A stretch of DNA of 64,000 nucleotides from Deltaproteobacteria bacterium (GTDB lineage Bacteria; Myxococcota; B64-G9), in NCBI GenBank assembly GCA_019314375.1, contig JAFCZJ010000005.1, forward strand, positions 1 through 64,000, written 5' to 3'. Under the pieces are notes generated by a model. The model was not told where the DNA came from and did no database searches. It worked only from the letters and a program-made list of their open reading frames with translations. Of the stretch, positions 1 through 8,718 are shown piece after piece. The first letter of the stretch is position 1. Each line of letters opens with the position of its first letter. The position numbers and the translations under genes were made by a program.

Positions 1-1995
1 CGTACCCGCGGCGCTTGGCGGATTGCTGCAACCGCCTTGCCCGTCGCAGCGGTCTTCGGTGCATGGATCCCCATCGCTACAACTATAAGTCTGGCCTCCC
101 ATGCACTGGCCCAGACCATCGCAGACCTCGCCGGTCGTGCAGGGGTCCTCGTCGTCGCAAGGACTGCCCGCTTCCGGAAAAGTCTCCACACATTGAGAAC
201 TGCCATCGCAGCTTCTGCGTACCCCACAGATCGTGGTCTCGTCTTCACAAACGATGAGGGTGCCGCCACAAGCCCCTGCCCCGTCGCAGACGTCGTCGTA
301 GGTGCAAAGATTCGAGTCGTCGCAGCCTGTCTCTGAGTCTGGGAAGATTTCCACGCAGCTTGCGCTGCCGTCGCAGGAGCGCTGTACGCCGCAAGGCGGT
401 GAATCGTCGGTGCAGTCAATGGGCGTGCCGATACAGCCCCCCGTGCCGTCGCAAACATCGGTGTGAGTGCATGGTTCGGCATCATCACAGGATGTATTTG
501 CGTCCGGGAAGCTCTCAAGGCAGCTTGCGCTGCCGTCGCAGTCACGGTTCAAGCTGCAAACACCCAACTCATCCTCGCAGATGATGGTGGTGCCAAGGCA
601 AGCGCCTGCTCCGTCACAAGCATCATCATAGGTGCAGGGATCTGAATCATCGCAGTTTGTCAGGGCTCCCGGGAAGGCCTCGTCGCAGCTTGAAGTGCCA
701 TTGCAGCTGCGGAGAACCCCGCAGGTGTCCGGATCATCGATGCAGGAAACGGTGGTGCCGGCACAGGTCCCGGCCCCATTGCAGACGTCGTCGTAGCTGC
801 AAGGATCAACATCATCACAGGCTGCCGTGTTGTAGGTCTGCTGACAGCCCAAGATGGGGTCGCATGAATGGTCGGTGCAGGGGTCGCCGTCTTCGCAGTC
901 GACGGAAGTGTATTCGCAGAGGCCGGCGTTGCAGACCGGATTGATCAGGCAGGCATCGGTGGTGGCACAGTCCAAATTGACCGCGCAGCCGTAATTCAAA
1001 ATCACACCGCCGCGAGTTGGGTCCCAGGCCACGGCATATGCGTGAGTGCTGTCGACGGCGCTGACCCCGCGGATTTCCAGAGTCGCTGCCACGTCCTGGC
1101 TGATCCAGTTTGAGCCCCCATCGTCGGAAAAGCCAATCGAACCTGCTTCGCCAACAATCCATGCCAGTTGAGGTTCCCCGACGGCAAACGACAAATCCCG
1201 CCAGTTGCTTCCCAGGCCGGTGCCTAGATTGACGAAGGCAGAATTTGAATCAGCGGCAACAAAGAGTCTATCCCCTGTGCCTACTGCCCAGAGGCGACCA
1301 ACAGGCCCCTCCACGATTGAGTGCATGTTAAGGCTACTCCCGAAAAGATTATTCCAAAAAAGGCCTCCATCATCGGTCACTTGAAGGGTGTCTTCGCCAA
1401 TGCCCCGTATCGAAGCCACAAAGCCGTGGAGCGAGTCCTCAAACCAGAGTCCCTGAGGCTTGAGAAATCCGTTTGTTGGTTTGCCTGGCCCCCAAATCCC
1501 CCCTCCGTCGACGCTAGCCCACATAAAGTTTCCTGCCGGATTGGAGTCGCAGACCACAAAGCCATTGAGGGCATCAAAAAAGAATACAGCGCTCAATTCT
1601 TCGTCGCCCGAGTGTTTGAGCACGGTCCAGGTACCCGTGTCGTAGCCCAATACGCATTCTGCCTCCCCCACGGCCCATCCACGGGTCGGGGAGATGAAAT
1701 GGGCTTGGCGCAGTGTTGGCGGCGTGATGGGGGTGTTTGGTAGGGTGACCGCAGTGAAGACGACCGGCTGGATGGCGGGATTCGCGTGCAGCACCAGGCC
1801 TTGCCCTTGATTTGAGCCGAATATCCAGCAGTTATTGGCGTCGGTGCAGACCACGTCGTTGTAAACTACGTCGGTGCCAGCCACTTGGAGTTCCACCCAC
1901 TCAGCAGCCAGGGCCGAATGAGCCACCGTCAAACTAAGGCAGGCCAGGATGAAGATTTTGGTTGTTTTGGCCAGTGGCCTGCTCATGGGCTTCAT
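1..1995 (-). CDS. Secreted beta-propeller / Cys-rich repeat protein, C-terminus beyond window
   Basis: One open frame of about 665 codons runs off the left edge without a stop, so the protein is partial. It begins with a signal peptide (MKPMSRPLAKTTKIFI.., cleavage near ALA-AEW). Residues about 40-330 look like a YCF48/sialidase-type propeller with repeated 'DGG..W' Asp-box-like turns. From about residue 330 there are at least six Cys-rich repeats of roughly 63 residues with the pattern C-DD-x-DPCT-x-D-x-CDG-x-G-x-C. Such repeats are common on Myxococcota cell-surface proteins. The ATG at 1995 is preceded by GGGG at a suitable distance. In-frame ATGs also exist at 1986 and at 2028, the latter overlapping the stop of the upstream barrel gene as TGATG. 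It is the last visible gene of the 8643-to-1 unit. Function unknown; probably exported and surface exposed. Confidence 0.8.
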   Translation of the reverse strand, partial: MKPMSRPLAKTTKIFILACLSLTVAHSALAAEWVELQVAGTDVVYNDVVCTDANNCWIFGSNQGQGLVLHANPAIQPVVFTAVTLPNTPITPPTLRQAHFISPTRGWAVGEAECVLGYDTGTWTVLKHSGDEELSAVFFFDALNGFVVCDSNPAGNFMWASVDGGGIWGPGKPTNGFLKPQGLWFEDSLHGFVASIRGIGEDTLQVTDDGGLFWNNLFGSSLNMHSIVEGPVGRLWAVGTGDRLFVAADSNSAFVNLGTGLGSNWRDLSFAVGEPQLAWIVGEAGSIGFSDDGGSNWISQDVAATLEIRGVSAVDSTHAYAVAWDPTRGGVILNYGCAVNLDCATTDACLINPVCNAGLCEYTSVDCEDGDPCTDHSCDPILGCQQTYNTAACDDVDPCSYDDVCNGAGTCAGTTVSCIDDPDTCGVLRSCNGTSSCDEAFPGALTNCDDSDPCTYDDACDGAGACLGTTIICEDELGVCSLNRDCDGSASCLESFPDANTSCDDAEPCTHTDVCDGTGGCIGTPIDCTDDSPPCGVQRSCDGSASCVEIFPDSETGCDDSNLCTYDDVCDGAGACGGTLIVCEDETTICGVRRSCDGSSQCVETFPEAGSPCDDEDPCTTGEVCDGLGQCMGGQTYSCSDGDPCTEDRCDGQGGCSNPPSAAGT

Positions 1996-2027
1996 GATAG
2001 CCCCATCTGTCGCCCTGGGGCAACACA

Positions 2028-5000
2028 TCAAAGGGCCCCCTCCAATCGCAGGTAGAGGCCTTGATTGCCTGCGTTTAGATCCTGCAACAAGGGGTCAGGC
2101 ACGTCTGAGAAGCTGTAACCCAAGGCCAGGCGCGTCACGCTGGGACCCGCTTTGAGCTGGTAGAAGATTTCGCAGGCCAGGCCCATCTGAAGGCTTTCAT
2201 CGTCGCTCTCGGGCAACAGTCCTTCGTCCTGCCAGAGGCCCTGCAGGCGGCCTTCGACGGCCAGGCCCAAACCTGCCCAGAGTTCCGATCCGATGCGCAG
2301 CATGGTCAGCAAGCCTGTCTGTTGTTGGGCCTTGCGCCCATCGGTGTACCGGAATTCCCGCAGAAAGGGTGCCGCCACCAGGGTGGGTTGCAACCAGGGG
2401 GCAGGCTCAAAAAGAAGCGCCAGGCTGGTCATAAACCAGTCTTGGTTTCCCGGATAGGCATTTTCGGGGCCCAAGGGCCAAGGACGTTGCTCTCGTCCCC
2501 CCGCCGCTCGCAACATTATGCGAAGCCAGCGAAGAGAAGAGGGCCTGTATGCCAGACCCAAAGAGGCTTCCAAGAATCCGCCTTCCGGCAAACCAGGGCC
2601 GTCTTGGCCTGTCCAGGAGCCAAAACTTTCAGCCCAGGCCACCCTGCCCCCCATGCTCCATGAGGGGCTCGGCTGCCAAGCCAGGGCCATTCGAAGGACG
2701 GTCTGCCGGTGCTGGTCGGGCCCGCTGAGATCCCAAAGGTCCTCACGGACCAGAGGCAGATGCTCGTCCACCCGATATTCCCCGGCGATCTCGGCTTGGA
2801 AGGCTTTGCCCAGATAGCCCACGGCACCAAAAATCGCGTTGCGCCTGCCGGGGGCGGCCAAGGCCGCCAGGTCCAGAGCCCGGTCCCAAAAGCCCGCCGA
2901 GAATTGGTCAAGCCTTAGGACTTGATCGTCTGCCGCTTGCAACTCACTTCGCTCGTAAGCCAGTCTGAGCCGCCAGTGCTGGGCGATGGGGCCTGCCAGG
3001 CTCAATGTCTGGCCTTTGAGCTGGGCCCCCGGTTCTTGACCTACATGTTGGGCTGTGCCCAATCGCCATCCCGTCTCGCCCACGCCTGCGCTCTGACCGC
3101 TTGAGAGCCCCCCGTAGCGAATACCATGGCTGTCCGGAGCGATGCATGTGGTCGCAAAAATCCTTGATCCATCCGGCCTGTCCTCACCCAGGTTCAGCCT
3201 GAGCAAATTACCAAGCTCGGGGCCCCAACCGCCTTCCACGCCCACCTGTATTTTCTCAGGGAAAGCAAACTGAAATCCGAGGGTGCTGAGGCTTAAATCT
3301 CGCCCCATGGCACCTTGGCCATCATGCAACAATGATTGCTGGTGGCCGGCCAACAAGCTCAACCACTCCAGCACTCGGTATTGCGCATGCAAGCCCAGAA
3401 GCGCGCGCTGACCGTCTCCAAAGCCGCGCCGGAAGCCTTGAGCCAGATCATCCGCCGGCTTGGCTGCATCCAGGATGCCGGCCAGCTTAAAGGAAAGATC
3501 CGCCAGGGGAGTATAGGCCAGCTGGGCTTTTCCTTCCCACAGAGTCCCTTGCTCCCAAAAGGATGACGCAAATCTCCCGCTTACATTCCACGACGAGCCC
3601 AGTTGAATTTGACTGCTGGCGAGAAACTGGGTCAGGTCGTCGGACACAAGCCTTGCGCTGTCTGCGAAGCCGGCAAGCTGCCGCCTGAATCGCAGGGCGG
3701 TCTGGGATGCCCCAAGGGACAAGTCAGCCCCAGCCTCGTAGGCTTCACCCAGGGCGTCCGGCGCTGCTGGTGTCTGCGCCATGCTCAAGCCGCCATCCAC
3801 CGAATAGGCCGGCATCAGCAACTGACCTCGACTATCAGCCCAGGTCGCCCAAATCCGGCCAAGCCCCTTCCAGCTTACCTCCAGCTTGCTCCTGAGCAAT
3901 CGATATTCACCTGCCTGTGCTCCACTTGCCGCCATGGCTCCGGCCTCGGCACTGAGATGCAGGCCTTTGACGGGTCGCCCGTCCAGGCGAAATCCCCCTC
4001 CGTAGGCTTGATCCCGGCCGGGTACGCCAGAAGGGTCTAAGAACACGTAGTCCACCACCAGCACTTGGCTTTCGTTGCCCCCTGCCATTAGGCGGATGGG
4101 GCTGCCGGACAGTGGGGCTATATCCAGGGGCTCCGTCAACAAAATGCGTCCGCCCAAGTGATCCAGCTGGTAATCCACACCCCGTTTCAGTCTCCTCCCT
4201 GAAAGCTGCATGCCCGTTCTTCGATCTCTGTGATGCAAGACCAGCCGTTCGCTGCCCTCCACCACCCAGGCATGCCCGAGAAAATAAAGGGTGCCTCCGG
4301 TGGCCAAGAATTCTTCATGGGCAGGTTTGACGAGAAGTCCTTCGGTGGAGCTAGGTCCATAACTCGCCATGCTCGAATGGGTAAAGGGATCCGATCTGGC
4401 GTAGAAACCTTCCACGCGCAGGTCCACCCCGGCAAGCTCCTCCGGGAACCACGGTTCCAAGAGGCGCAGGCGGGTGTAGGCCCCATGCAGAACTTGACGG
4501 AACTGTCCGACTTCGTCGCTACTTATGGCGTCGTCTGTGAGGATTTGGCCCCAGGCCAAACTCGAATCACCTCGCTTCAAGCTCAGGCTGTAGCGGCCCA
4601 AACTGTGGTTGCTGTGCTGAGTGATGCTCTGATCGCCGGTCAACCAATAAGCGCCTTCCGGATCCGCCGCCCGTTGAAAAGTCCATGGGTCCCAGCTTGG
4701 GGACAAGCCCTGCTCAAGCACTTCTCCGGCAGCATAACCCGCGGTTTCGAAAGAATCAGCGCGGCCCTGTATGATCAGTTTCAGATCCCAAGGCAGCTCG
4801 GCCACCAGCTTGCCTCGAAGGCGTCCGCCCCAGACCAGGCCCCTGTCGCCATCACCGAGTCCCAAGCGCAAGCCAAGGGTTCCACTCAATGCGCCTTTCA
4901 AAAAATCGCGCTCCACTTGCCAATCTGTCTGCCCACGAAAAACGCGATGCGGGGTTTTGATGCGAAGCGGGAAGGTATTAATGCCGGGTTTCAATGTCAG

Positions 5001-5855
5001 GACAGGTCGCCAGGTCGGCTGGCCGCTGTTTCGTTGGTCGCCCAACTCGACTTCAAGCTCCGTCTGGACCTTACAACGCAGACGCAGGCTGCTGGCCGGC
5101 GGAACCGCCATCGGGTTGGGTCCCTGGCAACTGAGCAGATTGCGATTGGGTCCCGGCAGGATCAAATCCCCCTGCTTGCGCCTTCGCCAGAAGGTCAGCG
5201 CCTCATGGGCACTCAGACGCCCGTTCGGGCATTGCATGATCACCAGGCTTCGGGTCAGGCCCGGTTGGATACGGATGCGCGCCCTGAAGCCGCCGTCTGC
5301 CATTGTTGCGGCCTGTCCGTCGACCGTGACCAGGCAATCTTTGCCAGAGGCCCCTTGCAGCCAGGTCTCTATCTCGTCCAAAGCCCTGGGCGAGGCCAAG
5401 CCATCTTCGGGATTCGGCGCCTGCTCGATGGCCCGGGTCGTGGGTTCTGACCAAGAAGCCTTGCCCAGAGGAAAGTCCACCCGGACGACGGCCATGGGGA
5501 TTAACTGCACAAGCCTGCGGCCCCCGCCCGGCATGATCGTGCCCGCGGGCAGGCTGGATGAGTCCAGTTTCAGCCAAACTTGTCCACCAAGCTCATGGCC
5601 GGTTTCCAAGCGGCCCATGTGATAGCGACCTTCGTTGTCGGTGAGGACTTCCGTGCCTTCGCTGGTCCAGAGTCGAACCTCGGGCAAGCCCATGTCTCCT
5701 GATGACCAGTGCCCATCCTGGTTCAAGTCGAGAAAGACGCGGCCGATGACCAGGCCTTCGGTCGTCCGGAAATTCGCCGGGCTTGGTTCAGCGGCAGCAT
5801 AGGCCGTAAGCAAAAGACAAAGACCGAGCAGGGTTGAGGATGAGGCGCGTCTCAT
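2028..5855 (-). CDS. Large outer-membrane beta-barrel protein with N-terminal SdrD B-like domain
   Basis: 1275 residues. A signal peptide (MRRASSSTLLGLCLLL..) is followed at residues about 30-110 by a domain with the hallmark GRVFLDLNQDGHWSSGD, which resembles an SdrD B/Cna-B or carboxypeptidase-regulatory-like fold. The rest is rich in alternating aromatic/polar strands ending with a C-terminal '..GLYLRLEGAL', typical of a large outer-membrane barrel. The start at 5855 overlaps the stop of the preceding Ig-like gene as ATGA, so translation is probably coupled. A longer frame extends upstream to 5945 but would overlap that gene by 90 bases and lacks a signal peptide. Inferred role: outer-membrane pore or surface-display barrel working with the upstream Ig-like protein. 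The substrate is unknown. Confidence 0.75.
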   Translation of the reverse strand: MRRASSSTLLGLCLLLTAYAAAEPSPANFRTTEGLVIGRVFLDLNQDGHWSSGDMGLPEVRLWTSEGTEVLTDNEGRYHMGRLETGHELGGQVWLKLDSSSLPAGTIMPGGGRRLVQLIPMAVVRVDFPLGKASWSEPTTRAIEQAPNPEDGLASPRALDEIETWLQGASGKDCLVTVDGQAATMADGGFRARIRIQPGLTRSLVIMQCPNGRLSAHEALTFWRRRKQGDLILPGPNRNLLSCQGPNPMAVPPASSLRLRCKVQTELEVELGDQRNSGQPTWRPVLTLKPGINTFPLRIKTPHRVFRGQTDWQVERDFLKGALSGTLGLRLGLGDGDRGLVWGGRLRGKLVAELPWDLKLIIQGRADSFETAGYAAGEVLEQGLSPSWDPWTFQRAADPEGAYWLTGDQSITQHSNHSLGRYSLSLKRGDSSLAWGQILTDDAISSDEVGQFRQVLHGAYTRLRLLEPWFPEELAGVDLRVEGFYARSDPFTHSSMASYGPSSTEGLLVKPAHEEFLATGGTLYFLGHAWVVEGSERLVLHHRDRRTGMQLSGRRLKRGVDYQLDHLGGRILLTEPLDIAPLSGSPIRLMAGGNESQVLVVDYVFLDPSGVPGRDQAYGGGFRLDGRPVKGLHLSAEAGAMAASGAQAGEYRLLRSKLEVSWKGLGRIWATWADSRGQLLMPAYSVDGGLSMAQTPAAPDALGEAYEAGADLSLGASQTALRFRRQLAGFADSARLVSDDLTQFLASSQIQLGSSWNVSGRFASSFWEQGTLWEGKAQLAYTPLADLSFKLAGILDAAKPADDLAQGFRRGFGDGQRALLGLHAQYRVLEWLSLLAGHQQSLLHDGQGAMGRDLSLSTLGFQFAFPEKIQVGVEGGWGPELGNLLRLNLGEDRPDGSRIFATTCIAPDSHGIRYGGLSSGQSAGVGETGWRLGTAQHVGQEPGAQLKGQTLSLAGPIAQHWRLRLAYERSELQAADDQVLRLDQFSAGFWDRALDLAALAAPGRRNAIFGAVGYLGKAFQAEIAGEYRVDEHLPLVREDLWDLSGPDQHRQTVLRMALAWQPSPSWSMGGRVAWAESFGSWTGQDGPGLPEGGFLEASLGLAYRPSSLRWLRIMLRAAGGREQRPWPLGPENAYPGNQDWFMTSLALLFEPAPWLQPTLVAAPFLREFRYTDGRKAQQQTGLLTMLRIGSELWAGLGLAVEGRLQGLWQDEGLLPESDDESLQMGLACEIFYQLKAGPSVTRLALGYSFSDVPDPLLQDLNAGNQGLYLRLEGAL

Positions 5856-7957
5856 GGCTTTCGCGCCTCTTTCGTCAGATCGATGCGAATGGCTGAGGCC
5901 ACATGGTGATTCTGCTCTACCACCGTCACCAGGGCCTTTTTGCATTGGGCATCGGGAGCACTGTAGTGCAGCTCATATTGGCCGGACGACAATGGCTTCA
6001 GCGGACCCAATTGGCCACAGGAGGCCGAGGCCTTGAGTTTTGGATCCGTACCTGTGACTTTGATTCTGATTCTATGAACTCCAGGTTCTGGTCCTGCCTC
6101 CAAGTGCAAGCTTAGTTTGACAGGGGCCGCGGGGTGCAAGGGCACTTCCGCCTGAGCCACCAAGGCTTGGCCGGGCGGCAAGGCATCGTCGAGGTCTAAA
6201 GGCAACAAAACGGGGCGGTTCTCTCGCCATATCCATGCCAGGGTTTTTTCCAAAGAACCTTCGACTTGGCGAAGGAAGCAGATTGAAGGCACCGAGCCGG
6301 GCAAAGTGAGCAAAGGGATGCGGGTTCGGCCGAAAGCGTCCGTCGGCTTCGAATGCTTCATCTGCTCACCGCAGTGTAGCGATAACTTAATTCCGGAGAC
6401 CGGCAAGCCGCCCTCGTCCACCACCACCCCTTCGAGGACCCAATCTCGCGTATTCACTTTCTGCAGGGCCTGGGGGCCAATCAAGATTCTGGTGGGTACG
6501 CTCCCCGGGCGGTCGCGAACCTCGGCCCGGATTTCAGCTGTCCATGTCTTCGGGTTTTGTTCTACTTTGAGCGTACTCTTGTGCCAGCCCTGATCGTCCT
6601 GGGAGCCCTCGGTGACGTTCCCAACGTTGCTTTGCCAGCGAACCAAGTGGCCTCTAAGGACTTGTCCTGAATCATCCAGCACACGCAAGCGAAGCTGTGC
6701 TTGGCTTCGTCCGTCGGCTTCCAAAACCTCGGGGACTTGCAATTCGAGGCCATGGGCTGGGCCCTCTAGCAGGCATAGTTCCAAGCTGGCCAGATTCTTG
6801 TCTTTTTTTCCCGAGAGGAACAAGTCGATCCGATCCTTACCGTCACCCAAGCTCGCAGGCGCTTGGTAATAGGCTTCGAACAAACCTCTGTCCAGTCGGC
6901 GTAGCTTGCCAATCGTTCCGCGCCGGGCCTTGGCGCGCAGGTGGGTTCTGTCCTTGAGCATACCGAATCGGTCGATGGAGGTGATGAGGATTCGCGATCG
7001 AGCAAGACCATCGGCTTGCAGGCTGGATGGCCATGCCCAAAGCCCGAGCTGATTGGTCTCCGGTAAAAATAAGTCCACGGATCGTGTTTTCTTGTTGCCT
7101 GCCCTGTCCACGCTGGTCGCCTTGGCTCGGCCGTAACCTGGAGGCACGAGGATCGGAAGCGTGAATTTTCCCAGATTGTCGGCACGTACGGGACCGTATC
7201 GTTTGCCCGCAATCGACATGCTCATGCGAGTTCCGGGTTCGGTTCGGCCTGGTAATTCGATGCGGGCTGTGATGGGGATGACCGCGCGCGCTACCGCAAT
7301 TCTATCCATTCGCGATAGCTTGGGGCTTGAGACCAGGATGATGGCCACCTGAGGAAAAGGGTCGCCTGGTGGATGATAGCGAATCTGATAGCGTCCTTGA
7401 CCCATTTCCTGCAAGGGATCCAGACGACCCACGTTGCAACTAACTTGCAGGGGAAGTCCAGACACGGGCTTATCTGCATGATCGAAAACCATGAGATCGA
7501 GGAGACTGCTTTGGCCCAATCCCGCGATCAGCTGGGCAGGACGTACCTTCAGGGCGATGCGTCCGGCTGGATGTCTGCACAGGGGGAAGGATTCGCTCGG
7601 CAAGTAGGCCTGGTCACCCTCCAATTTGGCTTTGAGCTTGATCTCACTTGCCTTGGAATCAGAGGGTGGCCAGAAACGCATGCGGTAGAGCCCCTGCCCC
7701 AACGCCTTTACCTCATCGATTCGCCCGAAGTTGCTTTCAAAGTGGACGCTTTTTGTGGGGATTTCTCTGCCCCAGAATATCGCGTGAAGGTCCACCGGCG
7801 GTCCACCATCCGATGGCAGGCAGTCGCCGGGTGGCAAGAATCGCAAACCAGCACTGTCATTAGCCAGGCCTGTTGCGGGGAGGCAAACAAGAAAAAACAA
7901 CGCCAACAGACGTCGGCGAATCTGGGGGCTCAGCCTTTGCCCACGAACAGGCCACAT
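5852..7957 (-). CDS. Secreted protein with repeated Ig-like (invasin/Big-type) domains
   Basis: About 701 residues with a signal peptide ending near GLAN. At least five segments repeat the pattern 'L.V...VG.[LI]..L..G.G.Y...Y..P', typical of bacterial Ig-like (Big_1/invasin-like) beta-sandwich modules. A carboxypeptidase-regulatory-like segment ('VLEGVVVDEGGLPVSGIKLSL') lies near residue 505. The ATG at 7957 was chosen because GAGGA sits 9 bases upstream; the ATG at 7966 would leave no room for that site. The start overlaps the end of the zinc-ribbon gene, and the stop overlaps the start of the barrel gene as ATGA. The pair of Ig-like protein plus barrel suggests one surface complex. No catalytic motif was seen. 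Confidence 0.72.
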   Translation of the reverse strand: MWPVRGQRLSPQIRRRLLALFFLVCLPATGLANDSAGLRFLPPGDCLPSDGGPPVDLHAIFWGREIPTKSVHFESNFGRIDEVKALGQGLYRMRFWPPSDSKASEIKLKAKLEGDQAYLPSESFPLCRHPAGRIALKVRPAQLIAGLGQSSLLDLMVFDHADKPVSGLPLQVSCNVGRLDPLQEMGQGRYQIRYHPPGDPFPQVAIILVSSPKLSRMDRIAVARAVIPITARIELPGRTEPGTRMSMSIAGKRYGPVRADNLGKFTLPILVPPGYGRAKATSVDRAGNKKTRSVDLFLPETNQLGLWAWPSSLQADGLARSRILITSIDRFGMLKDRTHLRAKARRGTIGKLRRLDRGLFEAYYQAPASLGDGKDRIDLFLSGKKDKNLASLELCLLEGPAHGLELQVPEVLEADGRSQAQLRLRVLDDSGQVLRGHLVRWQSNVGNVTEGSQDDQGWHKSTLKVEQNPKTWTAEIRAEVRDRPGSVPTRILIGPQALQKVNTRDWVLEGVVVDEGGLPVSGIKLSLHCGEQMKHSKPTDAFGRTRIPLLTLPGSVPSICFLRQVEGSLEKTLAWIWRENRPVLLPLDLDDALPPGQALVAQAEVPLHPAAPVKLSLHLEAGPEPGVHRIRIKVTGTDPKLKASASCGQLGPLKPLSSGQYELHYSAPDAQCKKALVTVVEQNHHVASAIRIDLTKEARKP

Positions 7958-8400
7958 TCTGAACATTCCTCAGCGTCAGCCGGCATCGGAGTGCCACAGG
8001 CAGGGCAGTGTTCCGTGCTCATATCCTGCTGTCCTCCCAAGCCCTCCTGGTCGACCATGTTCTGGAAGTTTTTTCCAAGCAATTCCGCTGAGGCCTCTAC
8101 TTCTTCCTGGCTGACCACCAGGAGCATCATTTTGGGCGCACCCGGGATGGCTTGCGCATTGTCATCGGGGACGATGACAGAGGCCACTCGACCTTGAGCG
8201 AGCAGGGCCTTGTTTTCGCGCAAAGCATCCAGGGGGCCACGGGCGATGGGAATGAGGTCCTTGCCTTCGATGGCTTTGGCGATGGCCTCTTCGTTCAGAT
8301 TCATGGTCTCGGGCAATTGCTCAACCAGGTGTACGTCGCAGGCGGCACAACGGGTGAATCCTTTGCGATATTCATCATGGCAATTGGGACAGAATGGCAT
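7930..8400 (-). CDS. Double zinc-ribbon protein with DUF2007-like core
   Basis: 156 residues. The N-terminus has CPNCHDEYRKGFTRCAACD (two CxxC pairs) and the C-terminus has CPACGTPMPADAEECSECG (two more), so two zinc ribbons flank the protein. The middle ('RGPLDALRENKALLAQGRVASVIVPDD') resembles the DUF2007 putative signal-transducing domain. No signal peptide, so it is probably cytoplasmic. GGAG lies 8 bases before the ATG. Zinc ribbons plus DUF2007 suggest a regulatory or protein-binding role, but nothing here identifies the partner. It overlaps the start of the downstream Ig-like gene. Confidence 0.75.
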   Translation of the reverse strand: MPFCPNCHDEYRKGFTRCAACDVHLVEQLPETMNLNEEAIAKAIEGKDLIPIARGPLDALRENKALLAQGRVASVIVPDDNAQAIPGAPKMMLLVVSQEEVEASAELLGKNFQNMVDQEGLGGQQDMSTEHCPACGTPMPADAEECSECGLFVGKG

Positions 8401-8424
8401 GTCGGAGACTCCAAGAAGCGATGG

Positions 8425-8643
8425 TCACGGGCCATCGGGGGGTTCGGTATCCAAACTGACCTGCAGTTCGCCAAGTGCCGCTTCATATTTCAGACGCCAA
8501 TGCCGACCGTCTGAGCCTTTGAAGCTTGCGCTTCGCGAGAAGCTGGTCTTGGCCTCGGTAATCAAGAAGCGCAAGAAATCCTTGCGTTCCTCTTTGATTT
8601 TTTTGAGCTCTTGGAGCCCGGTTGGATCCCCAACTAAATTCAT
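8425..8643 (-). CDS. Small hypothetical protein, 72 residues
   Basis: Short charged, mostly helical protein (MNLVGDPTGLQELKKIKEER..). The start at 8643 is supported by AGGGAG six bases upstream; the frame also extends to an ATG at 8688 without a comparable site. It lies 24 bases upstream of the zinc-ribbon gene and 75 bases downstream of the glycosyltransferase-like gene, all on the same strand, so it fits as the first gene of the surface-protein set or a member of a longer unit. No recognised family. Confidence 0.55.
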   Translation of the reverse strand: MNLVGDPTGLQELKKIKEERKDFLRFLITEAKTSFSRSASFKGSDGRHWRLKYEAALGELQVSLDTEPPDGP

Positions 8644-8718
8644 GGGTGCTCCCTGGAATCGAACTTGGGGAGATGCTATCGGTTTCATCTTGTAGGGTCA
8701 AGCAGGCCTTCTGGCCTA

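Noticed and set aside
15-944. Several overlapping plus-strand frames, rich in Arg, Pro and Ser
   Set aside because: They are antisense to a continuous minus-strand frame with a signal peptide and regular Cys-rich repeats; their composition reflects the opposite strand.
4230-5450. A 406-codon plus-strand open frame
   Set aside because: Antisense to the large barrel gene, no ribosome-binding site, no recognisable domain.
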